Shown here one piece after another: positions 1 through 8,411 of a stretch of 36,083 nucleotides of DNA. Source of the stretch: Clostridia bacterium (GTDB lineage Bacteria > Bacillota > Clostridia > Oscillospirales > Acutalibacteraceae); NCBI GenBank assembly GCA_017517135.1, contig JAFXAK010000004.1, positions 1-36,083 of the forward strand, given 5' to 3'. Each line of letters opens with the position of its first letter. The stretch's first letter is position 1. The position numbers were made by a program, and so were the translations under genes. The notes under the pieces are model-generated. The model saw nothing but the letters and a program-made list of their open reading frames with translations. It did no database searches and was not told the DNA's origin.

Positions 1-2522
1 CATTCGTGAATTGCACAAGCCTTACAAGCATAACAATCCCGAATTCGGTAACAAGTATTGGTGATTATGCGTTCTGGAAGTGCACAAGCCTTACAAGCAT
101 AACAATCCCGAATTCGGTAACAAGTATCGGTAGGTCTGCGTTCAAGGGTTGCACAAGCCTTACAAGCATAACAATCCCGAATTCGGTAACAAGTATCGGT
201 AGTTCTGCGTTCGAGGGTTGCACAAGCCTTACAAGCATAACAATCCCGAATTCGGTAACAAGTATTGGTTATCATGCGTTCGCGGGGTGCACAAGCCTTA
301 CAAGCATAACAATTCTCAATCCCAAATGTGAGATTTATGACAGCAGTTATACCATTGATTCTGTTGCAACAATTATCGGTCAATCTCAATCAACCGCACA
401 AGCATATGCGGAAGAATATGGTCGTATATTTTATAATTTTGCAATCATTGTAACTAAGCCTACCTGTACGGAAAATGGTTATACAACTTACCGGTGTACT
501 GATTGTGATTATTCTTATACCGATTCATATGTTGATCCTCTCGGTCATAGTTATTCCTCAACTTTCACGGTTGATAAAAAAGCAACCTGTTCGGTAGCAG
601 GTTCAAAGAGTAAGCATTGTACAAGAAGCGGTTGTACTGCAAAAACTTCTGTAACAGCTATTGCTAAGCTTGCACACACTTATGACAATGCTTGTGATAC
701 AACTTGCAATGTATGTTCTGCAAGCCGTTCAACAACGCATTCCTACACAACAACCACAACTCCCGCAACACTTTCAAAGAACGGAAGTGTTAAAACAGTG
801 TGTACTGTTTGCGGAAGCGTGAAGTCCACAACCACAATCAGTTATCCCAAGACGTTCACACTTTCAGCAACATCCTACACCTACAACGGCTATGCAAAAA
901 AGCCGACTGTGACCGTTAAGGATGCAGCAGGAAAAACTCTGGTGAAAGATACAGACTACACTGTAACATATTCATCAGGCAGAAAGAATGTCGGTACATA
1001 CAAGGTTACCGTAACAATGAAAGGTAACTACACAGGCACAAAAACTCTTTCATTCAAGATTAATCCGATGGATATTTCAAAGTGTAATGTAAAGCTTTCA
1101 AACACAAGCTATACATATAACGGATATGTAAAAACTCCCACAGTTACCGTAACAAACACAAACGGAGTAAATCTTACAAAGGATACTCATTATACTGTTA
1201 CTTATGATGAGGGCAGAAAGAATGCAGGAACATATAATGTTAAGGTAACAATGAAAGGCAACTACACAGGTACAAAAACTCTTTCATTCAAAATCAACCC
1301 GATTAATATTTCCACCTGTACCGTTAAGCTTTCAGCAACAAGTCTTACATATAACGGCAATGTGAGAACACCTGTTGTTACAGTAACAAATGCCAACGGC
1401 GTGAAGCTTACAAAGGATACACATTATACTGTAACATATGCAACAGGCAGAAAGAATGTTGGCACATATAATGTTAAGGTAACAATGAAAGGTAACTACA
1501 CAGGTACAAAGACACTTTCATTCAAGATTAATCCCATTGACATTTCAAAGTGTACGGTTAAGCTTTCTGCAACGAGCCTTACATATAACGGAAATGTAAG
1601 AACCCCCACCGTTACTGTAACCAACGCAAGCGGCACAAAGCTTACAAAGGGTACATCCTATACCGTAACCTACGCAGAGGGCAGAAAAAATGTCGGCACA
1701 TATAAAGTAACCGTCAAGATGATTGGTAACTACACGGGTACTAAGACACTTACTTTCAAGATTAACCCCATTAACATTTCTACCTGCACAGTCAAACTTT
1801 CCGCAACAAGCCTTACCTACAACGGTGCAGTAAGAACCCCCACCGTTACTGTAACCAACTCCTACGGCACAAAGCTTACAAAGGATACACATTACACCGT
1901 AACATATGCGACAGGCAGAAAGAATGTAGGCACCTATAAGGTTACCGTAAAGATGATTGGTAACTACACAGGTACAAAAACTCTTTCATTCAAGATTAAT
2001 CCGATTAACATTTCCACCTGTACGGTAAAACTCTCTGCAACAAGCTTTACATATAACGGCAATGTAAAAACTCCCACCGTTACCGTAACAAATTCCTACG
2101 GCACGAAGCTTACTAAAGATACTCACTACACAGTAAGCTATGCAACAGGCAGAAAGAATGTAGGCACCTATAAGGTTACCGTAAAGATGATAGGTAACTA
2201 CACAGGTACAAAAACACTCACATTCAAGATTCTTCCACCCAAAACAACAGTTGCATCGCTTACGGCAGGAACAAAGAGTATAACTGTTAACCTTACCAAG
2301 AAAACCACTCAGGTTACAGGTTATCAGATTCAGTATTCAACATCAAAGGACTTCACAAACGCAAAAACAAAGACTCTCACAAGCTACAGCACAGTAAAAA
2401 CAACGCTTAGCGGACTTACGGCAAACAAGACATATTATGTAAGAGTGAGAACCTATAAAACAGTAAACGATGTGAAATACTATTCAGGCTGGTCTGCATA
2501 TAAGTATGTAAAAACTAAATAA
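1..2522 (+). CDS. BspA-type leucine-rich-repeat surface protein with Ig-like repeats and a C-terminal Fn3-like domain (5' truncated)
   Basis: The reading frame is open to the left edge, and the first GTG lies inside a leucine-rich repeat, so the true start is outside the window. In the visible 838 residues, 1-105 are 23-residue BspA-type repeats with the core [17 protein letters not shown]. Residues about 150-280 are a Cys-rich linker with CxxC pairs. Residues about 283-740 are six Ig/MBG-like repeats, each with a YNG...TPTVTV segment, GRKNVGTY and GNYTGTKTL. Residues about 745-838 resemble fibronectin type III and end in [12 protein letters not shown]. No sortase motif, dockerin or terminal membrane anchor is visible. 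Proteins of this design are typically secreted or cell-surface adhesins of gut anaerobes; the ligand cannot be told. The repeats are nearly identical at DNA level, which points to recent tandem duplication. A terminator follows at once. Confidence 0.85.
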   Translation, partial: FVNCTSLTSITIPNSVTSIGDYAFWKCTSLTSITIPNSVTSIGRSAFKGCTSLTSITIPNSVTSIGSSAFEGCTSLTSITIPNSVTSIGYHAFAGCTSLTSITILNPKCEIYDSSYTIDSVATIIGQSQSTAQAYAEEYGRIFYNFAIIVTKPTCTENGYTTYRCTDCDYSYTDSYVDPLGHSYSSTFTVDKKATCSVAGSKSKHCTRSGCTAKTSVTAIAKLAHTYDNACDTTCNVCSASRSTTHSYTTTTTPATLSKNGSVKTVCTVCGSVKSTTTISYPKTFTLSATSYTYNGYAKKPTVTVKDAAGKTLVKDTDYTVTYSSGRKNVGTYKVTVTMKGNYTGTKTLSFKINPMDISKCNVKLSNTSYTYNGYVKTPTVTVTNTNGVNLTKDTHYTVTYDEGRKNAGTYNVKVTMKGNYTGTKTLSFKINPINISTCTVKLSATSLTYNGNVRTPVVTVTNANGVKLTKDTHYTVTYATGRKNVGTYNVKVTMKGNYTGTKTLSFKINPIDISKCTVKLSATSLTYNGNVRTPTVTVTNASGTKLTKGTSYTVTYAEGRKNVGTYKVTVKMIGNYTGTKTLTFKINPINISTCTVKLSATSLTYNGAVRTPTVTVTNSYGTKLTKDTHYTVTYATGRKNVGTYKVTVKMIGNYTGTKTLSFKINPINISTCTVKLSATSFTYNGNVKTPTVTVTNSYGTKLTKDTHYTVSYATGRKNVGTYKVTVKMIGNYTGTKTLTFKILPPKTTVASLTAGTKSITVNLTKKTTQVTGYQIQYSTSKDFTNAKTKTLTSYSTVKTTLSGLTANKTYYVRVRTYKTVNDVKYYSGWSAYKYVKTK
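12..316 (+). repeat. 69-bp tandem direct repeats encoding LRR units
   Basis: The same block starting TGCACAAGCCTTACAAGC begins at 12, 81, 150, 219 and 288, an exact 69-bp (23-codon) period. The first four copies are almost identical over about 45 bp. The fifth diverges after about 30 bp, where the LRR domain ends. The array continues beyond the left edge. Confidence 0.95.
852..2240 (+). repeat. 234-bp tandem repeats encoding six Ig/MBG-like domains
   Basis: The Cys codon that opens each unit lies at 1083, 1317, 1551, 1785 and 2019, exactly 234 bp (78 codons) apart. A first unit starting near 852 lacks that Cys. Units 3-6 are the most alike. The exact spacing with scattered synonymous changes indicates older duplication than the 69-bp array, or partial homogenisation. 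Confidence 0.93.
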
Positions 2523-2528
2523 AACAAT

Positions 2529-2564
2529 AACGAGCTGCTTTTTCTGAGGCAGCTCGTTGTTTTT
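2529..2564 (+). terminator. Rho-independent terminator of the surface-protein gene
   Basis: The stem AACGAGCTGC / GCAGCTCGTT is perfect over 10 bp and is followed by TGTTTTT. It begins 7 bp after the stop codon. Confidence 0.88.
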
Positions 2565-2570
2565 GCAGAC

Positions 2571-2757
2571 AGTAAAAGTCAAGCCCATATGGAACAGCCC
2601 AAATCGTTCCGTATGTGCCAAATTCGGATTTTTTTGCTGAAGCAATATAAGAAAAAATCTTGCGATTTATCAACCCCCTACCCCCACTCTTGGGGGAAAG
2701 GTGTTTCTTGATATAAGCTAAATTGCTCACTTCGCGAGCAATTTCCTATATATTAAG
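2571..2757. other. Intergenic segment with small inverted repeats, no gene
   Basis: This stretch lies between two convergent genes. It contains AATTGCTC / GAGCAATT (2721-2743, 8-bp stem) and CCCCCA / TGGGGG (about 2684-2696). A minus-strand ORF here has no ribosome site and overlaps the neighbouring gene and its terminator, so it is not called. Confidence 0.6.
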
Positions 2758-2790
2758 AAAAACGATTCCCCCGAAAGAGGGAACCGTTTT
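2758..2790 (-). terminator. Terminator of the secreted hydrolase gene
   Basis: Read on the minus strand, AAAACGGTTCCCTC pairs with GGGGGAATCGTTTT around a TTTC loop, with a T-run at the end. It lies about 20 bp past the stop codon. Confidence 0.8.
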
Positions 2791-2809
2791 GATAAATTAT
2801 AAGCTTTTT

Positions 2810-4264
2810 TTACTGCTGAGGAGTTAATGTCTGTTCCTGAATATTATTCTGTAAGAACTGAGGATAAGCGGGATTTGAGAAAACATTGACGGGAGTTTCG
2901 TTGTTATCACTCTCAAAGAACCATCTGTATAGTGCATCGTGTCCGTCGTGGGTTGTGCAATGCACCATATCGTTTATAAACCATGTGTGGTCGGGTAAAG
3001 CACAGGTTGAAGCATCTATACGGTTATCGGGGGAGATGTGATTATGTCCGTCGTCTATAGCCTGAACATATCCGTCACCGAGAGTTTCCCAAAGGTTTGC
3101 AACGGTTGCGCCAACTGATGAATACTTTGTGTCAACCGTGCCGTCGGAGTCGTTGTGCCAGGTTTCAACAAGGGGAGTACGCTGAATATTTGTTGCGGAA
3201 ACTATCATTACGGGTATGTTGTTTTCAATAAGTCCGTTTAAGATTTCTGAAGACTTGCCCTGTACCTCATAATGGTAGTAATCAATCTTTTCAACGAGTG
3301 CTGCGTTTGCATCGTCACCTAACATAAATGCTTTTGCATCCTCATAATATTCGTCGGGTACAAATGCCCATATTCCGCAGTTAGCCTTGAAAATGGGGAT
3401 AAGAAGCTCGTCGTATACCTTATCAATGCAGTTTTCAACAACAACATTGAGCTTGTCAATAATAAAACCGAGAATACCTGTATAGTAAAGAGTATCAACA
3501 AGTCCCATAACTATTTTAAGCAAAAAGGGAGAGAGAAGAGAGGGGAGTGCTGTTGCGGCATAACGGTAAACAGCGGTTGTGTTCAATTCAAAGTTACCGC
3601 AGAAAAGGTCACCTGCAACGGCTGTGCCGTCAATGGGGCAGTTCTGGAAAATAACAGATTTTACTTTATCTGATGAATATTCTCTGAGATATGACATCAT
3701 CACAACGCCGCCCATTGAAGAAGCACGCACTCTTACCTGAGTATGTCCTGTAAGCTCAAGGACTGCATCTATATAGTCGTTGAGCTTTGAGGCTGTGAGA
3801 ACGGGATCTGCACGGAAATCGTAGCCGAAATAGTATGAATAATCAAGTCCGTGTTTAGGATCGGTAGGAAGCTCCTCTTTTGTGGTTACATCGGGTGTTG
3901 AAGAGCCGTCCTCTGCGTTTGCAAGAGGTCCGAAAATCTCATTTGCGGCAGAAATAAGCTTGTCTGCAAAATAATCGTAATTTTTGGTGAGTATAAGATT
4001 TGCCAAGGGGCCTAAGAGATTAAACACAAGCTTGACATACGCAGATGTTTCGGGACGGAAAATTACCTTCTCGTCCTCGGTGCCCGCATTCTGATAGAGT
4101 GTTGCACTACCAAGCGCTGCAACATAAATTATAGGCTCTTCACCGCAGGTACAGGTATCTGTGTGTGCTGCGGGTGCTTCGCTTGCAAAGGAAACGGGAA
4201 GAGCACAAAGAACAAGAAGCACGCTCAAAACAATGCTTAATACTGATCTGAATGTTTTATTCAT
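2810..4264 (-). CDS. Secreted alpha/beta-hydrolase (lipase/esterase-like)
   Basis: The 484-residue product has a classic signal peptide: MNKTFRS, a hydrophobic stretch to about residue 24, then a cleavage-like ASFAS region. It is therefore exported. A nucleophile elbow RASSMGG places Ser183 as the likely catalytic residue; the first Gly of the usual GxSxG is Ala. Near the C-terminus DGTVDTKYSS and a His-rich HTWFINDMVHCTTHDGHD can supply Asp and His. The arrangement recalls bacterial lipases and LCAT/PGAP1-like hydrolases, but the substrate is not predictable. The N-terminal mature part has a CTCGEE motif. The start is supported by AAGGAGG 8 bp upstream. The gene is a single unit with its own promoter and terminator. 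Confidence 0.75.
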   Translation of the reverse strand: MNKTFRSVLSIVLSVLLVLCALPVSFASEAPAAHTDTCTCGEEPIIYVAALGSATLYQNAGTEDEKVIFRPETSAYVKLVFNLLGPLANLILTKNYDYFADKLISAANEIFGPLANAEDGSSTPDVTTKEELPTDPKHGLDYSYYFGYDFRADPVLTASKLNDYIDAVLELTGHTQVRVRASSMGGVVMMSYLREYSSDKVKSVIFQNCPIDGTAVAGDLFCGNFELNTTAVYRYAATALPSLLSPFLLKIVMGLVDTLYYTGILGFIIDKLNVVVENCIDKVYDELLIPIFKANCGIWAFVPDEYYEDAKAFMLGDDANAALVEKIDYYHYEVQGKSSEILNGLIENNIPVMIVSATNIQRTPLVETWHNDSDGTVDTKYSSVGATVANLWETLGDGYVQAIDDGHNHISPDNRIDASTCALPDHTWFINDMVHCTTHDGHDALYRWFFESDNNETPVNVFSNPAYPQFLQNNIQEQTLTPQQ

Positions 4265-4287
4265 AGGGATTACCTCCTTTTTTTATT

Positions 4288-4316
4288 AATATATCATAAT
4301 GAGAAAAATTTGGCAA
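4288..4316 (-). promoter_or_regulatory. Sigma-A-like promoter of the secreted hydrolase
   Basis: On the minus strand TTGCCA, 17 bp, then TATATT, ending about 24 bp upstream of the start codon. Confidence 0.6.
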
Positions 4317-4341
4317 TAAGTTTTAGTTTTTTTACTTATGT

Positions 4342-5004
4342 TTATTTCAATAAAGTAAAATGTTTTTTATGGCTTTGGAGTATTCCCTCATTTCTCAGCT
4401 TGCTGATTTCAGCAGACAGACCGCTTCTGTCTACCTCAAGATAATCTGCAAGCTCCTGACGGTCGAATGGGATTTCGAAGCTGTCCGAGCCTGTTTTTTT
4501 TGACTGAAACAGAAGATAGCTCAATAGCTTTTCTCTTGTTGTGCGTTTTGATATTATCTCAATTTTCTGATGAAAAACTATAGTTTTGTCTGCAAGGTCT
4601 TTCATAAGGTTGAATATCAGCTGAGTGTGAAATGCACAGTTTTTTGCACAGGTGCGCAAAACGGGAGCACAGTCAATGAACATTATTTCGCTTTGCTCAT
4701 TTGCCGTAACCGTTATCGGAATTGCTTTTGTGCCGGCACAGGCAAAGGCTTCTGCAAACACTCCTGATTTTTCGATATTGCTCAGAATACTTCTGTTTCC
4801 GTAGTAATCAGTCTGAGTTATCTGAACAGAGCCCGAAAGCACAATACCGATATATTTTGCAGGATATCCCTCAGACATTACCGTATATTTTTTATCGAAG
4901 ATTGCTGTTCTTGCTCCCAGACAAGTGAGCATATGCAACAGATTTTCGTCTTCAATATTTTGAAAAAGGGGGCAGTTTTTCAGAACTTCAAGATATTTCC
5001 TCAT
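4342..5004 (-). CDS. Crp/Fnr-family transcriptional regulator
   Basis: The 220-residue protein has the family's usual length and order. The N-terminal cyclic-nucleotide-binding-like beta-roll spans about 15-120 and contains the IGIVLSGSVQI strand-turn. A dimerisation helix follows at about 125-150, and a winged helix-turn-helix lies at about 160-220, with DRQELADYLEVDRSGLSAEI as the DNA-reading part. The Fnr N-terminal cysteine cluster is absent. Cys112, Cys119 and Cys123 cluster just before the long helix and might sense redox state or hold a metal; this is inference. It is divergent from a lactate dehydrogenase-ferredoxin-flavodiiron block, and a palindrome in the shared promoter is its likely operator. 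By context it resembles clostridial HcpR-type stress regulators. A CGGAG ribosome site lies 6 bp before the ATG. Confidence 0.88.
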   Translation of the reverse strand: MRKYLEVLKNCPLFQNIEDENLLHMLTCLGARTAIFDKKYTVMSEGYPAKYIGIVLSGSVQITQTDYYGNRSILSNIEKSGVFAEAFACAGTKAIPITVTANEQSEIMFIDCAPVLRTCAKNCAFHTQLIFNLMKDLADKTIVFHQKIEIISKRTTREKLLSYLLFQSKKTGSDSFEIPFDRQELADYLEVDRSGLSAEISKLRNEGILQSHKKHFTLLK

Positions 5005-5018
5005 AAATTTCTCCGTTT

Positions 5019-5034
5019 TGTTGAAAATTCAACA
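5019..5034. promoter_or_regulatory. Crp/Fnr-type palindromic operator
   Basis: TGTTGA-AAAT-TCAACA has perfect 6-bp arms and a 4-bp spacer, close in form to Fnr boxes (TTGAT-N4-ATCAA). It lies 14 bp upstream of the regulator's start codon and 57 bp before the dehydrogenase ATG. If the dehydrogenase uses TATAAT at 5056-5061, the box centre falls near -41.5, the class II activator position. For the regulator's own promoter it lies just downstream of the start point, which suits autorepression. Confidence 0.72.
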
Positions 5035-5061
5035 TATTTATCGATGAGATTATACTATAAT
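5028..5061 (+). promoter_or_regulatory. Probable promoter of the dehydrogenase operon
   Basis: Two overlapping -10 boxes are possible: TATACT at 5051-5056, with TTCAAC 17 bp upstream, and TATAAT at 5056-5061, which has no good -35 and would need an activator at the palindrome. Confidence 0.5.
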
Positions 5062-5077
5062 AAACTCATAAAAGCAA
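5049..5077 (-). promoter_or_regulatory. Probable promoter of the Crp/Fnr regulator gene
   Basis: On the minus strand TTGCTT, 17 bp, then TATAAT. The -10 region overlaps that of the divergent dehydrogenase promoter. Confidence 0.5.
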
Positions 5078-5091
5078 GGAGACTGAAAGAA

Positions 5092-6129
5092 ATGAAAATA
5101 GCTTTTTTTGATGCAAAGCCATACGACAGACCGTCATTTGATAAATACGGTGAAATGTATGGTGTGAAATTCAAGTATTTTGAAACAAAACTCAATGAAG
5201 ATACAGTAGAGCTTGCACAGGGCTATGATGCAATATGTGCATTTGTAAACGATATAGTAAATGAAGCAGTTATAGACAGAATGGTACAGATGGGTATCAA
5301 TATTCTGGCTTTAAGATGCGCAGGCTTTAATAATGTTGATATGAAATATGCTTTCGGCAAGGTACATGTGTTAAGAGTTCCTGCATATTCACCGTATGCA
5401 GTTGCAGAACACACCATGGCATTGCTGCTGACATCTATACGCAGAATTCATAAAGCATATATCCGTTCAAGAGATTTCAATTTCAGCTTATCGGGGCTTA
5501 CGGGCTTTGACCTTTACGGAAAAACGGTAGGTGTTGTGGGAACGGGCAGAATAGGCAGAGTATTTATTGATATCTGCCGTGGTTTCGGAATGAAGGTGCT
5601 TGCATACGACAAGTTTCCTGCATCGGGACTTGATAATGGAGATACTGTGAGATATGTTGAGCTTGATGAGCTGTTTGCAAACAGCGATATAATTTCACTG
5701 CATTGCCCGTTAACGGAAGAAACACAGCACCTTATAGATAATGAAGCTATTGAAAAATGCAAACGCGGTGTTGTTATTCTCAATACTTCAAGGGGTGCGC
5801 TGGTTGATGCAGAAGCATTGCTTAACGGAATCAAGTCAAGAAAAGTCGGTGCGGCTTGTCTTGATGTTTATGAAGAAGAAGCTGATTTGTTCTTTGAAGA
5901 CAATTCAGGACATATTCTTGAAGACGATACTCTTGCAAGGCTTATTTCAATGCCTAATGTTATTGTAACCTCTCATCAGGCTTTCCTGACAGAAGAAGCA
6001 CTTGAAAATATTGCCGAAACTACGGTTAAAAATCTTGTAGGCTTTTCAGAAAACCGTCAATGTCCGAATGAGCTGTGCTACAGATGCCAGACAACGGAGG
6101 ATTGTAAAAACGGAAAATGTTTTGAGTAA
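5092..6129 (+). CDS. ldhA: D-lactate dehydrogenase-like D-2-hydroxyacid dehydrogenase with Cys-rich tail
   Basis: The product (345 residues) is an NAD-dependent D-isomer 2-hydroxyacid dehydrogenase, probably reducing pyruvate to D-lactate. The nucleotide-binding motif VGVVGTGRIGRVF, the signature NTSRGALVD with the catalytic Arg nearby, and the conserved late SHQAFLTEEAL stretch carrying the active-site His are all present. The ATG at 5092 is chosen because AAGGAG lies 10 bp upstream; an upstream extension would run through the promoter. The last 22 residues add five cysteines (CPNELCYRC...DC...C), not part of the catalytic fold. Ferredoxin-like, FprA and rubredoxin genes follow on the same strand, so it probably serves NADH disposal under oxidative or nitrosative stress. 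D-lactate as product is inferred from family similarity. Confidence 0.85.
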   Translation: MKIAFFDAKPYDRPSFDKYGEMYGVKFKYFETKLNEDTVELAQGYDAICAFVNDIVNEAVIDRMVQMGINILALRCAGFNNVDMKYAFGKVHVLRVPAYSPYAVAEHTMALLLTSIRRIHKAYIRSRDFNFSLSGLTGFDLYGKTVGVVGTGRIGRVFIDICRGFGMKVLAYDKFPASGLDNGDTVRYVELDELFANSDIISLHCPLTEETQHLIDNEAIEKCKRGVVILNTSRGALVDAEALLNGIKSRKVGAACLDVYEEEADLFFEDNSGHILEDDTLARLISMPNVIVTSHQAFLTEEALENIAETTVKNLVGFSENRQCPNELCYRCQTTEDCKNGKCFE

Positions 6130-6148
6130 ATACCAAGGAGGAAAAAGA

Positions 6149-6847
6149 ATGATAAGAAAAATAATTAAAATAGATGAAGAAAAATGTAACGGATGTGGGG
6201 CTTGTGCAACAGCTTGTCACGAAGGTGCAATAGAAATGATTGACGGTAAGGCAAAGCTTATTCGTGATGATTACTGTGACGGTCTCGGAAATTGCTTGCC
6301 TGCCTGTCCGACAGGTGCTATAAGCTTCGAAGAGCGTGAAGCTGCCGCTTTCGATGAAGAAGCAGTGAAAAAAGCAAAAATGCAGAATCACGGTGCGAAA
6401 TTACCCTGCGGATGTCCCGGTACACAGGCTACTTCTCTGAAGCGACCTGAAATAAAAACTTCTCCGAGAGAAGCAGCTGTTTCAAGTCAGCTGGCACAAT
6501 GGCCTTGTCAGATACGGCTTGTCCCTGTGAATGCTCCGTATTTTGAAGATGCAAATCTTCTTATTGCTGCCGATTGTACAGCTTTTGCATACGGAAATTT
6601 TCACAACGATTTTATCCGTAATCATATTACGCTCATAGGCTGTCCCAAGCTTGACGAGGGGGAGTGGGCTGATAAGCTTACTCAGATTATTGCAAACAAT
6701 AATATAAAGAGTGTGAAAATTGTGCGTATGGAAGTACCGTGCTGCTCGGGAATTGAGAATGCTGCAAAGAATGCATTGCAGAAAAGCGGAAAATTTATTC
6801 CCTGGCAGGTTGTAACAATTTCAACAGACGGAAGAATACTTGAATAA
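6149..6847 (+). CDS. 4Fe-4S ferredoxin-like protein with C-terminal Cys-containing domain
   Basis: The product (232 residues) starts with a ferredoxin domain. Cys13, Cys16, Cys19 and Cys23 form CxxCxxCxxxC, and the second cluster site is the variant CDGLGNCLPACP (Cys43, Cys49, Cys53). After residue 60 comes a larger domain with GAKLPCGCPG, LIAADCTAFAYGNFH, LIGCPKLD and EVPCCSG, typical of a clostridial family encoded next to lactate dehydrogenase or hybrid-cluster genes. It probably carries electrons in the cytoplasm; its partner is unknown. The ATG at 6149 has AAGGAGG 7 bp upstream and lies 19 bp after the dehydrogenase stop. The frame extends further upstream but only by overlapping that gene. 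Confidence 0.83.
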   Translation: MIRKIIKIDEEKCNGCGACATACHEGAIEMIDGKAKLIRDDYCDGLGNCLPACPTGAISFEEREAAAFDEEAVKKAKMQNHGAKLPCGCPGTQATSLKRPEIKTSPREAAVSSQLAQWPCQIRLVPVNAPYFEDANLLIAADCTAFAYGNFHNDFIRNHITLIGCPKLDEGEWADKLTQIIANNNIKSVKIVRMEVPCCSGIENAAKNALQKSGKFIPWQVVTISTDGRILE

Positions 6848-6908
6848 ATTGTTTTTTTGTTATAAAATAATAAATAAAAAAACAGGAATGTATTGTTTGG
6901 AGGCAAAT

Positions 6909-8066
6909 ATGTTTATTGCAGATGATATTAAATATGTAGGTGTCTTTGACAAAGATATCGACCTTTTTGAGGGACAGTATAAGGTGCCCGACGGAATTTC
7001 ATATAATTCCTATGTGATTATTGATGAAAAAATCGCGGTAATGGATAGTGTTGACCGTAATTTTACTGAAGAATGGCTTAACAATATTGAGAAAGTGCTT
7101 GAGGGAAGAAAGCCCGATTATCTTATAATTCAGCATATGGAGCCTGACCACTCGGCAAATATCACAAGCTTCATTGACGCTTACCCCGAGGCAAAGATAG
7201 TGTCTTCAGCTAAGTCTTTCACAATGATGAAAAACTTTTTCGGTGCAGACTTTGCCGATAAGCAGGTAACGGTTGACGAGGGCAGTACACTCGATTTAGG
7301 CAAGCATAAGCTTACATTTGTAACAGCTCCTATGGTACATTGGCCCGAGGTTATCGTAACATATGACAGCACAGAAAAGCTTTTATTCTCCGCAGATGCC
7401 TTCGGAAGATTCGGAAAAACAGATTCCAAGGCTGACTGGGCAGGTGAAGCAAGACGCTATTATATCGGCATAGTAGGTAAATACGGTGCTCAGGTGCAAA
7501 AGCTCTTAGCTAAGGCAAAGGAACTCGACATACAGAAAATCTGCCCTCTTCACGGTCCCGTGCTTGACAGTGACCTTGCTTATTATATAAATCTTTATAA
7601 CATATGGTCAACTTATGCTCCCGAGGAAGACGGGATTATGATAGCGTATACATCAATTTACGGAAATACAAAAAAGGCAGTACTCGAGCTTGAAGAAAAA
7701 CTCAGAGAAAACGGCTGTCAGAATGTAAAGGTGACAGACCTTGCAAGATGCGATATGGCTGAGGCGGTTGCAGATGCCTTCCGCTACAGCAAATTAGTTC
7801 TTGCAACAACCACCTATAACGGCGGTATTTTCCCCTTTATGCAGGAATTTATAAACCATCTCACCGAACGCAATTTCTCATCCCGTACGGTAGCCTTTAT
7901 TGAAAACGGAAGCTGGGGCCCCATAGCGGCAAGAATTATGAAAGGCATGCTCGAAAAATCCAAAAATCTCACCTTTGCCGAAAACGAGGTAAAAATCAAC
8001 TCTGCTCTTAACAATGAAAGCACCGCGAAGATAGAGGCACTTGCAAAAGAGCTGATTAATTTATAA
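6909..8066 (+). CDS. fprA: Flavodiiron protein (rubredoxin:oxygen/NO oxidoreductase)
   Basis: The 385-residue protein begins [11 protein letters not shown], as is typical of FprA. The N-terminal metallo-beta-lactamase-like domain carries the diiron ligands His76, Glu78, Asp80 and His81 in HMEPDH, with further His residues in MVHWPE and LHGPV. The C-terminal flavodoxin domain starts near 250 with the FMN-binding loop [11 protein letters not shown]. Such proteins reduce O2 to water, or NO to N2O, taking electrons from rubredoxin, and protect anaerobes. The start is set by GGAGG 5 bp before this ATG; an in-frame ATG 21 bp upstream has no ribosome site. The rubredoxin gene follows 34 bp downstream. 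Confidence 0.94.
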   Translation: MFIADDIKYVGVFDKDIDLFEGQYKVPDGISYNSYVIIDEKIAVMDSVDRNFTEEWLNNIEKVLEGRKPDYLIIQHMEPDHSANITSFIDAYPEAKIVSSAKSFTMMKNFFGADFADKQVTVDEGSTLDLGKHKLTFVTAPMVHWPEVIVTYDSTEKLLFSADAFGRFGKTDSKADWAGEARRYYIGIVGKYGAQVQKLLAKAKELDIQKICPLHGPVLDSDLAYYINLYNIWSTYAPEEDGIMIAYTSIYGNTKKAVLELEEKLRENGCQNVKVTDLARCDMAEAVADAFRYSKLVLATTTYNGGIFPFMQEFINHLTERNFSSRTVAFIENGSWGPIAARIMKGMLEKSKNLTFAENEVKINSALNNESTAKIEALAKELINL

Positions 8067-8100
8067 AAAACTGAACAAAATAAGGTCGGGAGGAATGAGT

Positions 8101-8259
8101 ATGAAAAAATATGTATGCGATGTTTGCGGATGGGAATATGATGAAGCAAAGGGCGATGAAGAACTCGGCATAGCTCCCGGCACAAAATTCGAAGATTTAC
8201 CCGATGATTTTGTTTGCCCCTTATGCTTTGTTGATAAGGATTCATTCAGCGAAGCATAA
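8101..8259 (+). CDS. Rubredoxin
   Basis: This 52-residue protein has both rubredoxin iron knuckles, CDVCGWEYD (Cys6, Cys9) and FVCPLC (Cys39, Cys42), plus the conserved [12 protein letters not shown] segment. The four cysteines hold one iron, and the protein is the usual electron donor to the flavodiiron protein encoded just upstream. The ATG at 8101 is preferred over one at 8095, because GGGAGG at 8088-8093 gives 7-bp spacing to the former and almost none to the latter. A terminator follows, so this ends the redox block. Confidence 0.95.
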   Translation: MKKYVCDVCGWEYDEAKGDEELGIAPGTKFEDLPDDFVCPLCFVDKDSFSEA

Positions 8260-8281
8260 CTCAACACAATAAAAAGAAGTT

Positions 8282-8314
8282 GATGCCCGATTTTTGTCGG
8301 GTATCTCTTTTTTT
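8282..8314 (+). terminator. Terminator after the rubredoxin gene
   Basis: GATGCCCGAT pairs with GTCGGGTATC, followed by CTTTTTTT. Confidence 0.88.
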
Positions 8315-8344
8315 ACCGATGAAGCATATCAAATGACCGAACAG
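8315..8344 (+). promoter_or_regulatory. Putative LytTR-type direct-repeat operator
   Basis: ACCGATGAA and ACCGAACAG are 9-bp half sites separated by exactly 12 bp, the 9-12-9 layout known for LytTR-domain regulators (AgrA, HdrR/BrsR). The second half site ends 32 bp before a TATGAT -10 box that has no recognisable -35, as expected for an activator-dependent promoter. The operon's third gene encodes a LytTR protein. Confidence 0.62.
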
Positions 8345-8356
8345 ACAAAAAACAAC

Positions 8357-8390
8357 ACACTGCCTTTTTTATTTGCTATGATTGCAGTGT
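8357..8390 (+). promoter_or_regulatory. Promoter region of the ABC/LytTR operon with inverted repeat
   Basis: TATGAT at 8377-8382 is the likely -10 box. It is enclosed by ACACTGC (8357-8363) and its perfect inverse GCAGTGT (8384-8390), 20 bp apart. This might be a second operator. AAAGGAG follows before the first ATG. Confidence 0.5.
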
Positions 8391-8411
8391 AAATAAAAAG
8401 GAGCTGATGAA

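Noticed and set aside
12-316. Regular 69-bp repeats as a CRISPR array
   Set aside because: The repeats are in frame, encode a continuous BspA-type LRR domain, and have no variable spacers of the usual kind.
1545-1892. 115-codon frame antisense to the Ig-like repeats
   Set aside because: It is a mirror of the repeated coding sequence with no ribosome site.
2515-2730. 71-codon minus-strand frame after the surface-protein gene
   Set aside because: It has no ribosome site, overlaps both the end of the surface-protein gene and its terminator, and covers small inverted repeats. It is more likely intergenic repeat DNA.
4933-5091. Longer N-terminus for the D-lactate dehydrogenase-like protein
   Set aside because: The extra codons run through the regulator's coding start, the operator and the promoter. 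AAGGAG supports the ATG at 5092.
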